Positions 46,066 to 55,118 of a DNA stretch of 60,481 nucleotides are shown here, in pieces; position 1 is the first letter of the stretch; each line of letters opens with the position of its first letter. The translations under genes were made by a program, and so were the position numbers. Source of the DNA: Herbaspirillum sp. Sphag64 (GTDB lineage: Bacteria; Pseudomonadota; Gammaproteobacteria; Burkholderiales; Burkholderiaceae_D); assembly GCF_014192645.1 (NCBI RefSeq), contig NZ_JACHYE010000017.1, positions 1 to 60,481 on the forward strand, read 5' to 3'. The notes below the pieces were generated by a model that was not told the origin of the DNA, did no database searches, and saw only the letters and a program-made list of their open reading frames with translations.

Positions 46066-46369
46066 GCGGGAAATAAAAACGAGTTTTTTTGGCAATCCTG
46101 CAATTTTAACCTTCACCACGGGTGTAAGCTGGCACCAAGTATGCTTATCTTCGGCCATTCATGACGATGTGCGGATTTGGTAATCGCCAATCCTTACCAC
46201 AGCTCAGAAATTCCCTGATAACAACTCTGCCAGCGCCTGCGATACCATGTCGCGCCGCTGCTATTGTTTGTTGTAGCATCGTGCAACTTGTTTTGCGTTC
46301 TTTTGTGTTGTCTTGCTTTGTTTTCTGGTTCCTTTCCTAGGGTCTCCATTCAAGGTTTATGGTTCGTGT

Positions 46370-47152
46370 ATGAAACAGATTTTGCCTCTCATCAGCGCTG
46401 ATAAATCCACCCGTCGTCCCATCATTCGACTAGCCGAGTCGGTCTACGAGCGTTTGCGTGAAGATATTTTTGCATTCCGACTCATGCCCGGTGACCGCTT
46501 TGCGGAGAATGATGTGGCTGAGCGCCTGCAAGTCTCGCGCACACCGGTTCGGGAAGCGCTCATGCGTTTGCAGAGTGAAGGTCTGGTACGCGGTTATTTT
46601 CGTAACGGCTGGGAAGTGGTACCGCTTGATCTGGGACGCTTCGCGGCGCTTTACGAGTTACGTGAAATGATTGAGTTGCACGCCGCCAAGCGCGTTGCCA
46701 AGAGTATCGCCGAGAAGCAGCCGCGCAGCCCGGCATGCGAGGAACTGCTGGGAGACGTCGCAGCAAGGTGGCGTGTTGCTACAAATCAGCGCGAAACCGA
46801 CGGACTTGAGCTCGCAGTGCTGGATGAAGGTTTTCATATCGCCCTGGTAGCGGCCGCAGGCAATCCGGAAACCGATCTGGTCTATCGGCAAGTGACCGAG
46901 CATATCCGCATCATGCGCCGTCTCGATTTCGCCTATGGCGATTGCATCCGCGATACCTACGAAGAACATATCGCCATTCTCGACGCACTCGATGCCGGTG
47001 ATGTCGCTCAGACCGAGGTATTGCTGCTCCAGCATATTCAGGACAGTCATACCGTGGTCGAACAGATCACCATTGACCGCCTCGAGCAGGTGCGCACCGA
47101 GCTGGGCCAGCAACCGGCTGCCGCACCCGGACGGCGCAAGCGCTTTGGTTGA
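46370..47152 (+). CDS. GntR-family regulator, FCD (FadR-type) subfamily
   Basis: 260-aa regulator: N-terminal winged helix (LAESVYERLREDIFAFRLMPGDRFAENDVAERLQVSRTPVREALMRLQSEGLVRGYFRNGW) and a C-terminal FCD ligand domain (ALYELREMIELHAAKRVAKS, ... DEGFHIALVAAAGNPETDLVYRQVTEHIRIMRRLDF) whose conserved Asp and His residues bind metal and carboxylate ligands. The ATG at 46370 is preferred over 46313, whose extension is hydrophobic noise. The downstream MFS carrier on the same strand and the 9-bp inverted repeat between them suggest local control. Confidence 0.88.
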   Translation: MKQILPLISADKSTRRPIIRLAESVYERLREDIFAFRLMPGDRFAENDVAERLQVSRTPVREALMRLQSEGLVRGYFRNGWEVVPLDLGRFAALYELREMIELHAAKRVAKSIAEKQPRSPACEELLGDVAARWRVATNQRETDGLELAVLDEGFHIALVAAAGNPETDLVYRQVTEHIRIMRRLDFAYGDCIRDTYEEHIAILDALDAGDVAQTEVLLLQHIQDSHTVVEQITIDRLEQVRTELGQQPAAAPGRRKRFG

Positions 47153-47272
47153 TTGTGGTGCGTATTCATGGCTATTTCTTGCCTAAAATAATTTATTAGC
47201 GACGATTAATCCTTATCCTCGTGCTTTGTCATCGCCTCTCCTGGTGGCATGAATCGTGCAACTAGTTCGTCA

Positions 47273-47294
47273 AAATTTATGCATACATAAATTT
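47273..47294. promoter_or_regulatory. Candidate GntR/FCD operator upstream of MFS gene
   Basis: Perfect inverted repeat AAATTTATG and CATAAATTT around a 4-bp CATA spacer, 44 bp before the carrier start codon. Format resembles AT-rich FadR-subfamily operators; binding is inferred. Confidence 0.5.
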
Positions 47295-47337
47295 CTGTCG
47301 GTACTACGTTACGCAATTCATCTTCCAGGAGAAATGT

Positions 47338-48612
47338 ATGGCTACCTTGACCGAATCCCTCCCGCCGGCATCCGCCCGGGCTGCCGGGCAATTGCAAAAC
47401 CGCTGGCTGCAACTGATCATCAGCCTGATCTGCATGATGGCGATTTCCAGCCCGCAGTATGTCTGGACCCTCTTCACCAAGCCGCTGGCTGTCAAACTGG
47501 GTGTTCCTCTGTCGCAGTTGCAGATCACCTTTTCCATGTTAATCGTGCTGCAAACGTTTTTCTCGCCATTTCAAGGCAGTCTGATTGAGCGCTTCGGCGC
47601 ACGACGTCTGATCGGGCTTGGTACGCTGATGTCGGGTTTGAGCTGGGTGCTGGCATCCCAGGCCAGCACTATTGGCATGCTCTACCTCAGTTATGGTCTG
47701 GTCGGCGGCCTCGGTACCGGAATTGTTTATGTTGGTGTGGTCGGGCAGATGGTGCGCTGGTTCCCAGACCGTCGCGGATTCGCGGTCGGCATGGTCGCCG
47801 CAGGTTACGGCATGGGAGCGATTCTGACGACGTTCCCGATTTCAGCTGCACTGGCCGGTAAGGGGCTGGAAACCACGCTATGGCAATTTGGCTTGCTGTT
47901 TGCTGTCATTGGCGTGATTGCCTCACAAGCCTTGCGTTCGCCGGACGCCACCACTGTTTTGCCAGCGCCTGCATTGGGTCAAAACAACGGCAGGGACATG
48001 GCCCCGCGGCAAATGTTGCGTACGCCGCTGTTCTGGTTGATGTTCACCATGATGACAATGATGTCCACCTCCGGGCTGATGGTGACCTCACAAATGGCAA
48101 CGTTTGCGCGTGACTTTGGTGTTGCCAGCGTGATGGTGCTCGGGCTCGCTGCATTGCCACTGGCACTGACCATCGATCGCCTGACCAATGGTCTGACACG
48201 GCCTTTCTTTGGCTGGGTATCCGATCGCTTTGGCCGCGAAAACACCATGTTCATGGCCTTTGCGCTAGAAGGTATCGCCATGGCGCTGTGGCTGCTCACG
48301 CGCGACAATGCAGTACTGTTCGTCCTGTTGTCGGGCGTTGTGTTCTTTGGCTGGGGTGAAATTTTTTCCTTGTTTCCCTCAACGCTGACTGACACCTTTG
48401 GTACCCGCTACGCCACTGCCAATTATGGCTGGCTCTATATTTCACAAGGGATCGGCTCGATTCTTGGCGGCCCGCTAGCTGCCTTGATGCATGAAAAAAC
48501 CGGTAGCTGGGTACCGGTTTTCAGTAGCGCGATCACACTCGATATCGTCACCGCTGTGTTGGCATTGCTGGTGCTCAAGCCCTGGCGCAGAAAGTTTCTG
48601 GATAAAGCCTGA
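47338..48612 (+). CDS. MFS transporter, OFA (oxalate/formate antiporter-like) family
   Basis: 424-aa twelve-helix carrier. The first half shows SLICMMAISSPQYVWTLFTKPLAVKLG and GSLIERFGARRLIGLGTLMSGLSW, then GTGIVYVGVVGQMVRWFPDRRGFAVGMVAAGYGMGA, a pattern typical of OFA-type carboxylate carriers. The second half has FFGWVSDRFGRENTMFMAF. AGGAGA sits five bases before ATG 47338. The neighbouring FCD regulator supports a carboxylate substrate, which is not identified. Confidence 0.85.
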   Translation: MATLTESLPPASARAAGQLQNRWLQLIISLICMMAISSPQYVWTLFTKPLAVKLGVPLSQLQITFSMLIVLQTFFSPFQGSLIERFGARRLIGLGTLMSGLSWVLASQASTIGMLYLSYGLVGGLGTGIVYVGVVGQMVRWFPDRRGFAVGMVAAGYGMGAILTTFPISAALAGKGLETTLWQFGLLFAVIGVIASQALRSPDATTVLPAPALGQNNGRDMAPRQMLRTPLFWLMFTMMTMMSTSGLMVTSQMATFARDFGVASVMVLGLAALPLALTIDRLTNGLTRPFFGWVSDRFGRENTMFMAFALEGIAMALWLLTRDNAVLFVLLSGVVFFGWGEIFSLFPSTLTDTFGTRYATANYGWLYISQGIGSILGGPLAALMHEKTGSWVPVFSSAITLDIVTAVLALLVLKPWRRKFLDKA

Positions 48613-48632
48613 GTTCAAGGTACACCGCAGAT

Positions 48633-49193
48633 TTATGCTGCCAGTGCACCTGCACGAAAGCCAATTGCCGCGCTGTCGATCGCGGCGATACGGACCCCGA
48701 AACTGGAAATCGCCGGCAAGGTTGCATTGTGGTGACGGCGTATCGCTTCACCGCTGGCGTGTGGTTTGTCGTGTGCCGTATGGGCGTCAGCGGCGATCGT
48801 GACGTGGTAACCCAGTCCGGCAGCACGCCGGACGGTACTGTCGACACAGAACTCCGTGGAGTAACCACAGACCACCAGTTGTTTCACCTGAAGCGCGTTC
48901 AGCGTGTCGCCAAGCGGGGTGCGCAAGAACGAGTCTGGCGTGGTTTTCCCAATCCGGAGGTCGCCATCCGTAACCTGTAGACGTGCATCCAGGGCATGCG
49001 CGGCAGAGCCGGGAATCAAACCGTCGCTGGCTTGTTCATGCTGGATGAAGATGACCGGCACCGCATGGGCGCGAGCGCGTTCAGTCAAGAGATTGATCCG
49101 CTCAATGACCTCCACCGATTGCGCTGGTGGTGGAGAGGTCACAAACAAGCCGTGCTGAACATCGATGACGAGTAATGCCGTTGCGCTGGACAT
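48633..49193 (-). CDS. Isochorismatase-family cysteine hydrolase
   Basis: 186-aa alpha/beta hydrolase with the amidohydrolase triad: Asp in ALLVIDVQHGLF (residue 10), Lys in RIGKTTPDSF, and Cys in LVVCGYSTEFCVDSTVRRA (the second Cys). It may hydrolyse an amide such as a nicotinamide-like compound; the substrate is not known. It converges on the MFS carrier gene and lies near a DMT permease on the same strand. Confidence 0.85.
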   Translation of the reverse strand: MSSATALLVIDVQHGLFVTSPPPAQSVEVIERINLLTERARAHAVPVIFIQHEQASDGLIPGSAAHALDARLQVTDGDLRIGKTTPDSFLRTPLGDTLNALQVKQLVVCGYSTEFCVDSTVRRAAGLGYHVTIAADAHTAHDKPHASGEAIRRHHNATLPAISSFGVRIAAIDSAAIGFRAGALAA

Positions 49194-49254
49194 GCAGATT
49201 CCTTTCTGGAATGCAGGGAAGAGGGGAGATCAACGATGTGTGGCGAAATCAGTA

Positions 49255-50304
49255 TCAATGCCGATGCTGATGATGTGCATCTGGATAATGCGCATGCCGA
49301 TGCTCCAGCCGTTCGTGTTGATGGAAATGCCGGTGGCGGGTCCCCGCTGGGACCGGGAAATCATGCGCATGCTGATGATGCTCGTCGTGCGTGTGTTCAT
49401 GCTCATGCGCCGTGTCGGGATGCACGTGTTCATGAGCATGCTGCTCCGAAAGATGCAGCCAGACACCCCAGGCCATCAAGCCGCCGGCAAGCAGCAGTCC
49501 CGGAGTCACCGGTTCACCCAGGATCAGCGCCAATACCGCCCCTAGAAACGGCGCGACGGAAAAGTATGCTCCCGTACGTGCAGTACCGAGGTGACGCAGC
49601 GCAATTACAAACAGGGTCAGGCTCACGCCATACGCCAGCAAACCAAGCAACATGGCGCCGCCGATCACCGGCAAAGAGGGCAGGCTAGCACCAGCCAGCG
49701 TCGCCATTAGCAGATTGCTGGTACCGGCAATCAACCCTTTGACTGAGGCCACCCAGGTAGCGTCATTGAGTGACACCTTGCGCGTCAGATTATTGTCGAT
49801 GGCCCATGCCAGGCAGGCTGCCACAATCAACAATGCTGGCCACTGCGCACGCAGTGAAGCTTGCTCCGGCCAGCTCAGGATCACCGCACCGGCAACGATG
49901 GCGAGCATGCCCAGCGCGATACGACGATCCACGTTTTCCTTGAAGACGCACCATGCCAGCAAGGCCGTCAAAACTCCTTCTGCATTCAAAAGCAAGGAAG
50001 CGCCCGAAGCTGGCATATGCGTCAGACCGACCATCATCAGTACCGGCGCGATCACACCACCAGCGGCGACCGCACCGAGAAACCACCAGCGTTCGCCAGC
50101 AGGCAATACCACCGGTTCAGCGTGCGTGAGGCGTCGATAGACGGTCAGGCCCAGTCCTGAACCCATATAGAACAAACCAGCCAGCATCCAAGGCGAGTTG
50201 TTGAGAAGGAACAGTTTTGCCAGCGGTGTGGCAGCGCCAAACAGCAAAGCCGCCAGCAAGGCGGCTTTGACGCCGGGAGAGTGAGCCAGAGCAGAGAGTT
50301 TCAT
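49255..50304 (-). CDS. EamA/DMT permease with histidine-rich C-terminal tail
   Basis: 349-aa protein. Residues 1-283 form a ten-helix EamA permease (AALLFGAATPLAKLFL, MPASGASLLLNAEGVLTALLAW, LGTARTGAYFSVAPFLGAVLALILGEPVTPGLLLAGGLMAWGVWLHL). Residues 284-349 are a hydrophilic tail with 24 His in 66 residues (HAHEHVH, HEHEHTHDEHHQHAH, HRHFHQH...), a composition known from metal carriers and metallochaperones. A metal-linked role is inferred from the tail; EamA proteins usually move organic metabolites. The tail is in frame and terminates normally. Confidence 0.85.
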   Translation of the reverse strand: MKLSALAHSPGVKAALLAALLFGAATPLAKLFLLNNSPWMLAGLFYMGSGLGLTVYRRLTHAEPVVLPAGERWWFLGAVAAGGVIAPVLMMVGLTHMPASGASLLLNAEGVLTALLAWCVFKENVDRRIALGMLAIVAGAVILSWPEQASLRAQWPALLIVAACLAWAIDNNLTRKVSLNDATWVASVKGLIAGTSNLLMATLAGASLPSLPVIGGAMLLGLLAYGVSLTLFVIALRHLGTARTGAYFSVAPFLGAVLALILGEPVTPGLLLAGGLMAWGVWLHLSEQHAHEHVHPDTAHEHEHTHDEHHQHAHDFPVPAGTRHRHFHQHERLEHRHAHYPDAHHQHRH

Positions 50305-50395
50305 GGAGCGGGCAGAGTAGAGAACGCAAAAAACAGGAAGCGGTGAAATTCTATTTTACCCGCTGCCGCTTCTGCCACTTCTTCCGCTATTCCCT

Positions 50396-51841
50396 TCAGC
50401 TACCCCAGCCCAGACCAAGGGCTTTTTGAATCGCCACAAAACTGCGGGTCAGATTGGCTTCTGCCTGGAGCAGATTCTGCTGCGCGACCAGTTGCTGGCG
50501 CGTGGTGTCGAGCACATCGATACTGGTGGTAGTACCGGCATGATAGCGCTGCTGCACCAGTCCCAGCGATTGATCCGCCGCTGCCTTGGTGCGCGCCAGC
50601 GTCGCCACCGAAGTTCGTCCATGGCCAAAGCGTGACAGCGAATCTTCGGCATCACGCAGGGCTTCCAGTACGCTCTGACGGTATTTGATTTCCGCCTCGT
50701 TACGTACCTGTTCGGCCTGATCCACACGCGCCGCATTGCGACCGAAGTCGAGGAAACTCCAGCTCAGGGTCGGGGCGATGATCCCTGAAAAATCATCCAG
50801 ATGCGTCATATCGGAGACTTGTGTACCACCCAGGCCAATCACGCCCAATAATTTGATGCTTGGATAACGTGCGGCTTCGGCCTGACCAATTTTGGCCGTA
50901 TCGGCTGCCAGGGTACGCTCTGCCGCGCGGATATCGGGACGATGTCGCAACAGCTGCACCGGGTCACCGATTGCCACCGAGACAGGTGGCAATGGCAAGG
51001 GCGCAAGCAGGTTCAATTGCTGGTCCAGCGCGCCAGGCTCTTGTCCCAGCAAGGTTGCCAGTTGATTCTCATAGATCTCGCAATCGGTATGGAGCGGGAC
51101 CTGATCAGCACGCGTTGCATCAAGCTGATTCTGGGCGCGGATCAGATCAAGACTGGTTGCTGTGCCATGCGTCACCCGTTGCTGCGTGAGAGCAATCATT
51201 TGTTGCTGCAACTGCATGATGCGCTCGCCCAGCGCCAGACGTTGCTGGCGTTCGCGCAGGCTGATGTAGGCATTGGCCACTTCCGCCGCCAGACTGACCT
51301 GAACGTCTGCCAGCGAGGCTTCGGCCGCTGCTGCGCTGGCATTGGCAGCTTCGATACTGCGACGGTGCCCGCCAAAAATATCGACTTCCCAGGTGGCATC
51401 GAAACCGGTAGTGAACAGGTTGAAGTCGGTCGACTTTCCGCTGGTCGTCAATGATGGCAGGTCAGCACGTGCGGCAATTGCCGAGGCACCGCCGGAAGGT
51501 AGCGCATTGGCCTGCTCCAGATGCAGTGCCGCACGCGACTGCTGCAGGCGTGCCTTGGCAATATTGAGGTTGGGGTTGGCCTGCAAGGCGCGTGCAATCA
51601 AGTCATTGAGCACAGGGTCCGACAAGCCTTGCCACCATTGATTGACAGGCATGCTGGCTGACATCGATGCGCCATCGGCACGCACAAAATGCGCGCTTTG
51701 TAGCGCATGGGGAGCCGCCTCGGGTGGTCCTGCATAGTCAGGCCCGAGGGTGCATGCCGACAGCAATGTGAACAATGCCAGAGGTGCCAGCAGTGTGAAC
51801 TGCTGAAGGAAACGTCGAGTGAAAGGAGTCAAAGGTTGCAT
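50396..51841 (-). CDS. NodT-family outer-membrane efflux lipoprotein
   Basis: 481-aa TolC-like channel, last gene of an EmrA-EmrB-channel operon. The signal ends in the lipobox LLSAC followed by TLGPDYAGPP; the Ala/Gln-rich helices and PVQLLRHRPDIRAAERTLAADTAKIGQAEA are the NodT hallmarks. It starts 8 bp after the EmrB stop. Unlike E. coli EmrAB, which borrows TolC, this pump carries its own outer channel. Confidence 0.9.
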   Translation of the reverse strand: MQPLTPFTRRFLQQFTLLAPLALFTLLSACTLGPDYAGPPEAAPHALQSAHFVRADGASMSASMPVNQWWQGLSDPVLNDLIARALQANPNLNIAKARLQQSRAALHLEQANALPSGGASAIAARADLPSLTTSGKSTDFNLFTTGFDATWEVDIFGGHRRSIEAANASAAAAEASLADVQVSLAAEVANAYISLRERQQRLALGERIMQLQQQMIALTQQRVTHGTATSLDLIRAQNQLDATRADQVPLHTDCEIYENQLATLLGQEPGALDQQLNLLAPLPLPPVSVAIGDPVQLLRHRPDIRAAERTLAADTAKIGQAEAARYPSIKLLGVIGLGGTQVSDMTHLDDFSGIIAPTLSWSFLDFGRNAARVDQAEQVRNEAEIKYRQSVLEALRDAEDSLSRFGHGRTSVATLARTKAAADQSLGLVQQRYHAGTTTSIDVLDTTRQQLVAQQNLLQAEANLTRSFVAIQKALGLGWGS

Positions 51842-51849
51842 AATATTCT

Positions 51850-53400
51850 TTAATGAGCCGCCACCGGAGGTGCCGACATTGGCAGGGGGCGCAGAAAAAA
51901 CACCAGCGGCGTGATGAACATGATTCCCACGCCCAGCATCCAGAACAGATCGGCATAGGTCATGGTAAGGGCCTGAATCTGAATGCTGCCGCCCAGCGCC
52001 TGGAAGGCGGTCGCCTGACTACCCAGAGCGCTGGTTTGCGCATGCATGTAGTTCTGCACCAGCACCGAATTGGCCGACATGCTTTCTTCCAGACGACGGC
52101 TATGCAGCCAGACCCGTTGATCCTGAATCACGGCGATCCCCGCCAGTGCCAGCGATCCACCCAAGTTACGTGCGGCGCTATATAAACCTGCCGCATCACC
52201 GGCCTGTGAAGCTGGTACCGAACGGATCGCCGCCTGATTCAGGAACATCATCGACAACACTGTTCCCAGCCCACGCAATAATTGTGAAGCCACAAACGAG
52301 CCACCGGTGGACAGAGGCGTCAGATCCGTCTGTAGAAACGCACTCATGGCCAGCATCAGCAAACCACCACCCACCGCCAGCCGGATATGCACCTTACGCA
52401 TCAATAGCGGCGTGAACGGCATCATCAAAATCATCGGCACACCTGAGAGCAACACAATCTCACCGGACTGCAGCGAGTTGTAGTCAGCAATCCCCGAGAG
52501 GAACTGCGGGATGACATACGCCGTGCCATACAGCGCCACACCCACTACCATGGCCATGACCACTACCGCACCAAATTGACGGTCACGCAGCAGGCGCAAC
52601 TGAATCACCGGATGGCTGGCGCGTAACTGGCCGATACCAAGCAACACGAATCCCAGCAGCGATGTTGCCGCCAGCCAGCGCATATCGGTCGAGGCAAACC
52701 ATTGCGCGCGCTCGCCTTCTTCCAGAACGACGGTCAATCCCCCCAAGCCCAGCGCCATGCCGAGAATGCCCAGCCAGTCAGCTTCTCGCAGTTGTTCCCA
52801 CTTTGGTCGCGCCGCTGGCATGGCCACCAGCAGCAGCGTAATTAAGGCGATACCAACCGGCAGGTTGATAAAAAATGCATAGTGCCAGTTGATATTCTCG
52901 GTCAGCCAGCCACCCAGCACCGGCCCCAATACCGGCCCTAAAATGACCGTGGCGCCGAACATTGAATTACCAACCGGCTGCTGCCAGCGCGGCAGACGCG
53001 TCGCAATAATCGTCATTGCCGTCGGGATCAGCACGCCACCGGTAAAGCCTTGACCAACCCGACCGATGATCATGGTCGGCAGGCTGTCCGCGATACCGCA
53101 CAACATTGAAAAGCCGGTAAACAAACTGGCCGCCGTTAATAGCAGTGTGCGTAAGCCCAGCAGTTTCACCAGCCAGCCGGACAAGGGAATCACAATGATT
53201 TCCGCCACCAGATAGGCAGTCGCAATCCAGGTGCCTTCGGTACCACTGGCCCCGATTTCCCCTTGAATGGTTGGCAGTGATGAATTGACGATGGAAATAT
53301 CCAGCGTTGCCATCAAGGCACCCAGCGTGCCGGCAGCAACCGCCAGCCACGCCGCTGCATCAGCGCGTTCAGGCAAGGATGCCTGCGATGGCGTACTCAT
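51850..53400 (-). CDS. emrB: EmrB/QacA-type MFS drug transporter (DHA2)
   Basis: 516-aa carrier with 14 expected helices. LGALMATLDISIVNSSLPTIQGEIGASGTEGTWIATAYLVAEIIVIPLSGWLVKLLG is the DHA2 start with motif D1; GRVGQGFTGGVLIPTAMTII and NSMFGATVILGPVLGPVLGGWLTENINWHYAFFINLPVGI (motif C) follow. Its start overlaps the EmrA stop by 4 bp. It is the proton-driven inner-membrane pump; drug range unknown. Confidence 0.92.
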   Translation of the reverse strand: MSTPSQASLPERADAAAWLAVAAGTLGALMATLDISIVNSSLPTIQGEIGASGTEGTWIATAYLVAEIIVIPLSGWLVKLLGLRTLLLTAASLFTGFSMLCGIADSLPTMIIGRVGQGFTGGVLIPTAMTIIATRLPRWQQPVGNSMFGATVILGPVLGPVLGGWLTENINWHYAFFINLPVGIALITLLLVAMPAARPKWEQLREADWLGILGMALGLGGLTVVLEEGERAQWFASTDMRWLAATSLLGFVLLGIGQLRASHPVIQLRLLRDRQFGAVVVMAMVVGVALYGTAYVIPQFLSGIADYNSLQSGEIVLLSGVPMILMMPFTPLLMRKVHIRLAVGGGLLMLAMSAFLQTDLTPLSTGGSFVASQLLRGLGTVLSMMFLNQAAIRSVPASQAGDAAGLYSAARNLGGSLALAGIAVIQDQRVWLHSRRLEESMSANSVLVQNYMHAQTSALGSQATAFQALGGSIQIQALTMTYADLFWMLGVGIMFITPLVFFLRPLPMSAPPVAAH

Positions 53401-54494
53401 TTGCTTTGCTCTGGTTGATTCTGGTCAGTGCGGGTGTTGACCTCCACCGTCACCGACAGACCAGCCACCAGCAGGCGACGCAACGCCGGTGTGGCATCGA
53501 TGGCGATCTTCACCGGGACGCGCTGCACGATCTTGGTAAAGTTGCCCGTCGCATTCTGCGGTGGCAACAGAGAGAACTGCGCACCTGTGCCTGGCGAAAT
53601 ACTATCCACATGACCGATCACTGGCTGGTCCGGCAGTGCATCGAGCTTGATGCTTGCCGTCTGCCCAACGCGCATCAGGCCGATCTGGGTTTCCTTGAAG
53701 TTGGCCACCACATAGAACGCCGATGGCACCACCGACATCAGGCGCGTACCCGCGGCCACAAACTGGCCGACGCGCACCGACTTGTCACCGATACGGCCAT
53801 CGGTACTGGCCTTGATATCGGTTGCCGCCAGATTGACGTTGGCAGCGTCTTGCTGGGCGTGCGCATTTTCACCCTGCGCTTGTGCCTGACGGACCTGCGC
53901 CTGAATCGAACTGATTTTGGCCTCGGCCGCATCCAATGCAGCACGCCGTTGCTGCACGGTGGCATTGGCCTGTATCGCTTTGCTACGGAGTGAGTTCAGT
54001 TTTTCCTGGGTTTCTGCTCCGCTGGCCGCCAATGGCGTATAACGCTGCGCTTCAGTATTGGCGTAACGCGCATCTTCCTCGGCGGAGCTCAGCTGCGCAC
54101 GCGCCTGCTCAATCGCACTTTTTTGTTCCAGCAGGGAAGCCTTGGCGGCATCTTCGCTGGCCGCTGCGGCCGCGATTTGTGCCTTGAACTGGGCACTTTG
54201 CGCCGCGTAATCGCGCGGGTCGATCCGTACCAGCGGCTGGCCAGCCTTGACTTCTTGATTGTCGGCAACATAGACCTGCTCGACATAGCCCGACACCTTC
54301 GGTGACACCGTCACCGTATCAGCGTAGACGTAGGCATCGTCGGTGCCTTCAAGATACTTGCCGCGTGTTTCGTGATAAAAGAGCCAGCCTCCCAGTGCGA
54401 TGACCGCCAGCGCTGCGCCACAGCGCAAGACGATAGTGGCTCCGCCGCCAAGGCGTTTCCCGGGAGTATCAGTGGTGTTGTCCGTTGCACTCAT
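53397..54494 (-). CDS. emrA: EmrA-type HlyD-family adaptor
   Basis: 365-aa adaptor with one N-terminal transmembrane helix (IVLRCGAALAVIALGGWLFY), EGTDDAYVYADTVTVSPKVSGYVEQVYVADNQEVKAGQPLVRIDP (first lipoyl half), a long Ala/Gln coiled hairpin (about 95-190), and NLAATDIKASTDGRIGDKSVRVGQFV (second half). ATG 54494 (MSATDNTTD) is chosen; the in-frame codon at 54524 is upstream of the operator zone and less likely. First gene of the emr operon, divergent from a MarR regulator. Confidence 0.9.
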   Translation of the reverse strand: MSATDNTTDTPGKRLGGGATIVLRCGAALAVIALGGWLFYHETRGKYLEGTDDAYVYADTVTVSPKVSGYVEQVYVADNQEVKAGQPLVRIDPRDYAAQSAQFKAQIAAAAASEDAAKASLLEQKSAIEQARAQLSSAEEDARYANTEAQRYTPLAASGAETQEKLNSLRSKAIQANATVQQRRAALDAAEAKISSIQAQVRQAQAQGENAHAQQDAANVNLAATDIKASTDGRIGDKSVRVGQFVAAGTRLMSVVPSAFYVVANFKETQIGLMRVGQTASIKLDALPDQPVIGHVDSISPGTGAQFSLLPPQNATGNFTKIVQRVPVKIAIDATPALRRLLVAGLSVTVEVNTRTDQNQPEQSK

Positions 54495-54544
54495 GCTTGT
54501 TCTGTCCTGATCAATATGAAACACTCGGCACCAGGGAATAAATC

Positions 54545-54573
54545 ATGGCACCAATAATTAGTGGAGGTGCCAT
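54545..54573. promoter_or_regulatory. MarR operator candidate between emrA and marR-type gene
   Basis: ATGGCACC and GGTGCCAT, a perfect 8-bp inverted repeat with a 13-bp spacer. A third GGCACCA lies 20 bp to the left (54527-54533). The right half-site touches the TATAAT at 54573-54578, and the spacer contains a second, offset near-palindrome CCAATAATTAGTGG. Location and symmetry fit autorepression; binding is inferred. Confidence 0.65.
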
Positions 54574-54578
54574 ATAAT
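54573..54578 (+). promoter_or_regulatory. Probable -10 of the MarR-type gene
   Basis: TATAAT whose start would lie about 12 nt before ATG 54597, leaving room only for the AAAGGAA ribosome site. No good -35 is seen. Confidence 0.5.
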
Positions 54579-54596
54579 ATGCTATTAAAGGAAATT

Positions 54597-55076
54597 ATGT
54601 CCAACACCTTCTCATCTGCAGCGGAGCACACGGCTGCGGTTGACGCGATGCGTGACTTTTATCAGACATCACAGCGCACGCTGAACCGTTTGATGTCATC
54701 CAAAGGGGTCTCGCTGGCCAAGACCAAAACGATGCTGTTCATTCATCGGCAGGGCAAAGTACGTTCTGCCGATCTGGTGGAAGCATTCGGTTTTGCACCG
54801 CGCACCATTACCGAAGCGCTTGATGCGTTGGAAAAGGATGGGTTGGTAGAGCGCGTTGTCGACACGGTAGACCGCCGCGTCAAATACATCTCGCTGACTC
54901 CGGAAGGCGTGACGGCGTTACAGCAGTCCGAGCCCTTGCGAGAACGTTTTACCGAGCAATTATTTGAAGTTCTCAGCAATGAAGAGAAGGCCCAGCTGGC
55001 GCGTTTGTTAGGCCGTCTGAATGATCGCTTGCGTGAGCTGGGGGAGGGGATTGCAGCCGATGAAGCGAGCGCTTGA
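54597..55076 (+). CDS. MarR-family transcriptional regulator
   Basis: 159-aa winged-helix repressor: KGVSLAKTKTMLFIHRQGKVRSADLVEAFGFAPRTITEALDALEKDGLVERVVDTVDRRVKYISLTPEG carries the recognition helix and the DxR wing, here DTVDRR. The ATG at 54597 has AAAGGAA just upstream and a TATAAT at 54573-54578; the in-frame GTG at 54561 lies within or before the promoter and is rejected. It is divergent from the emrA-emrB-nodT operon and most likely represses it, releasing in the presence of a toxic aromatic compound; the inducer is unknown. Confidence 0.88.
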   Translation: MSNTFSSAAEHTAAVDAMRDFYQTSQRTLNRLMSSKGVSLAKTKTMLFIHRQGKVRSADLVEAFGFAPRTITEALDALEKDGLVERVVDTVDRRVKYISLTPEGVTALQQSEPLRERFTEQLFEVLSNEEKAQLARLLGRLNDRLRELGEGIAADEASA

Positions 55077-55103
55077 GGTTTGCGTTGAAATTGATGAAAA
55101 CGC

Positions 55104-55109
55104 TATAAT
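55104..55109 (+). promoter_or_regulatory. -10 element of the tRNA-Thr gene
   Basis: TATAAT ten bases before the mature tRNA start, followed by TTTCGTCCGC. The best -35 is a weak TTGCGT at 55080-55085, 18 bp upstream. Confidence 0.55.
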
Positions 55110-55118
55110 TTCGTCCGC

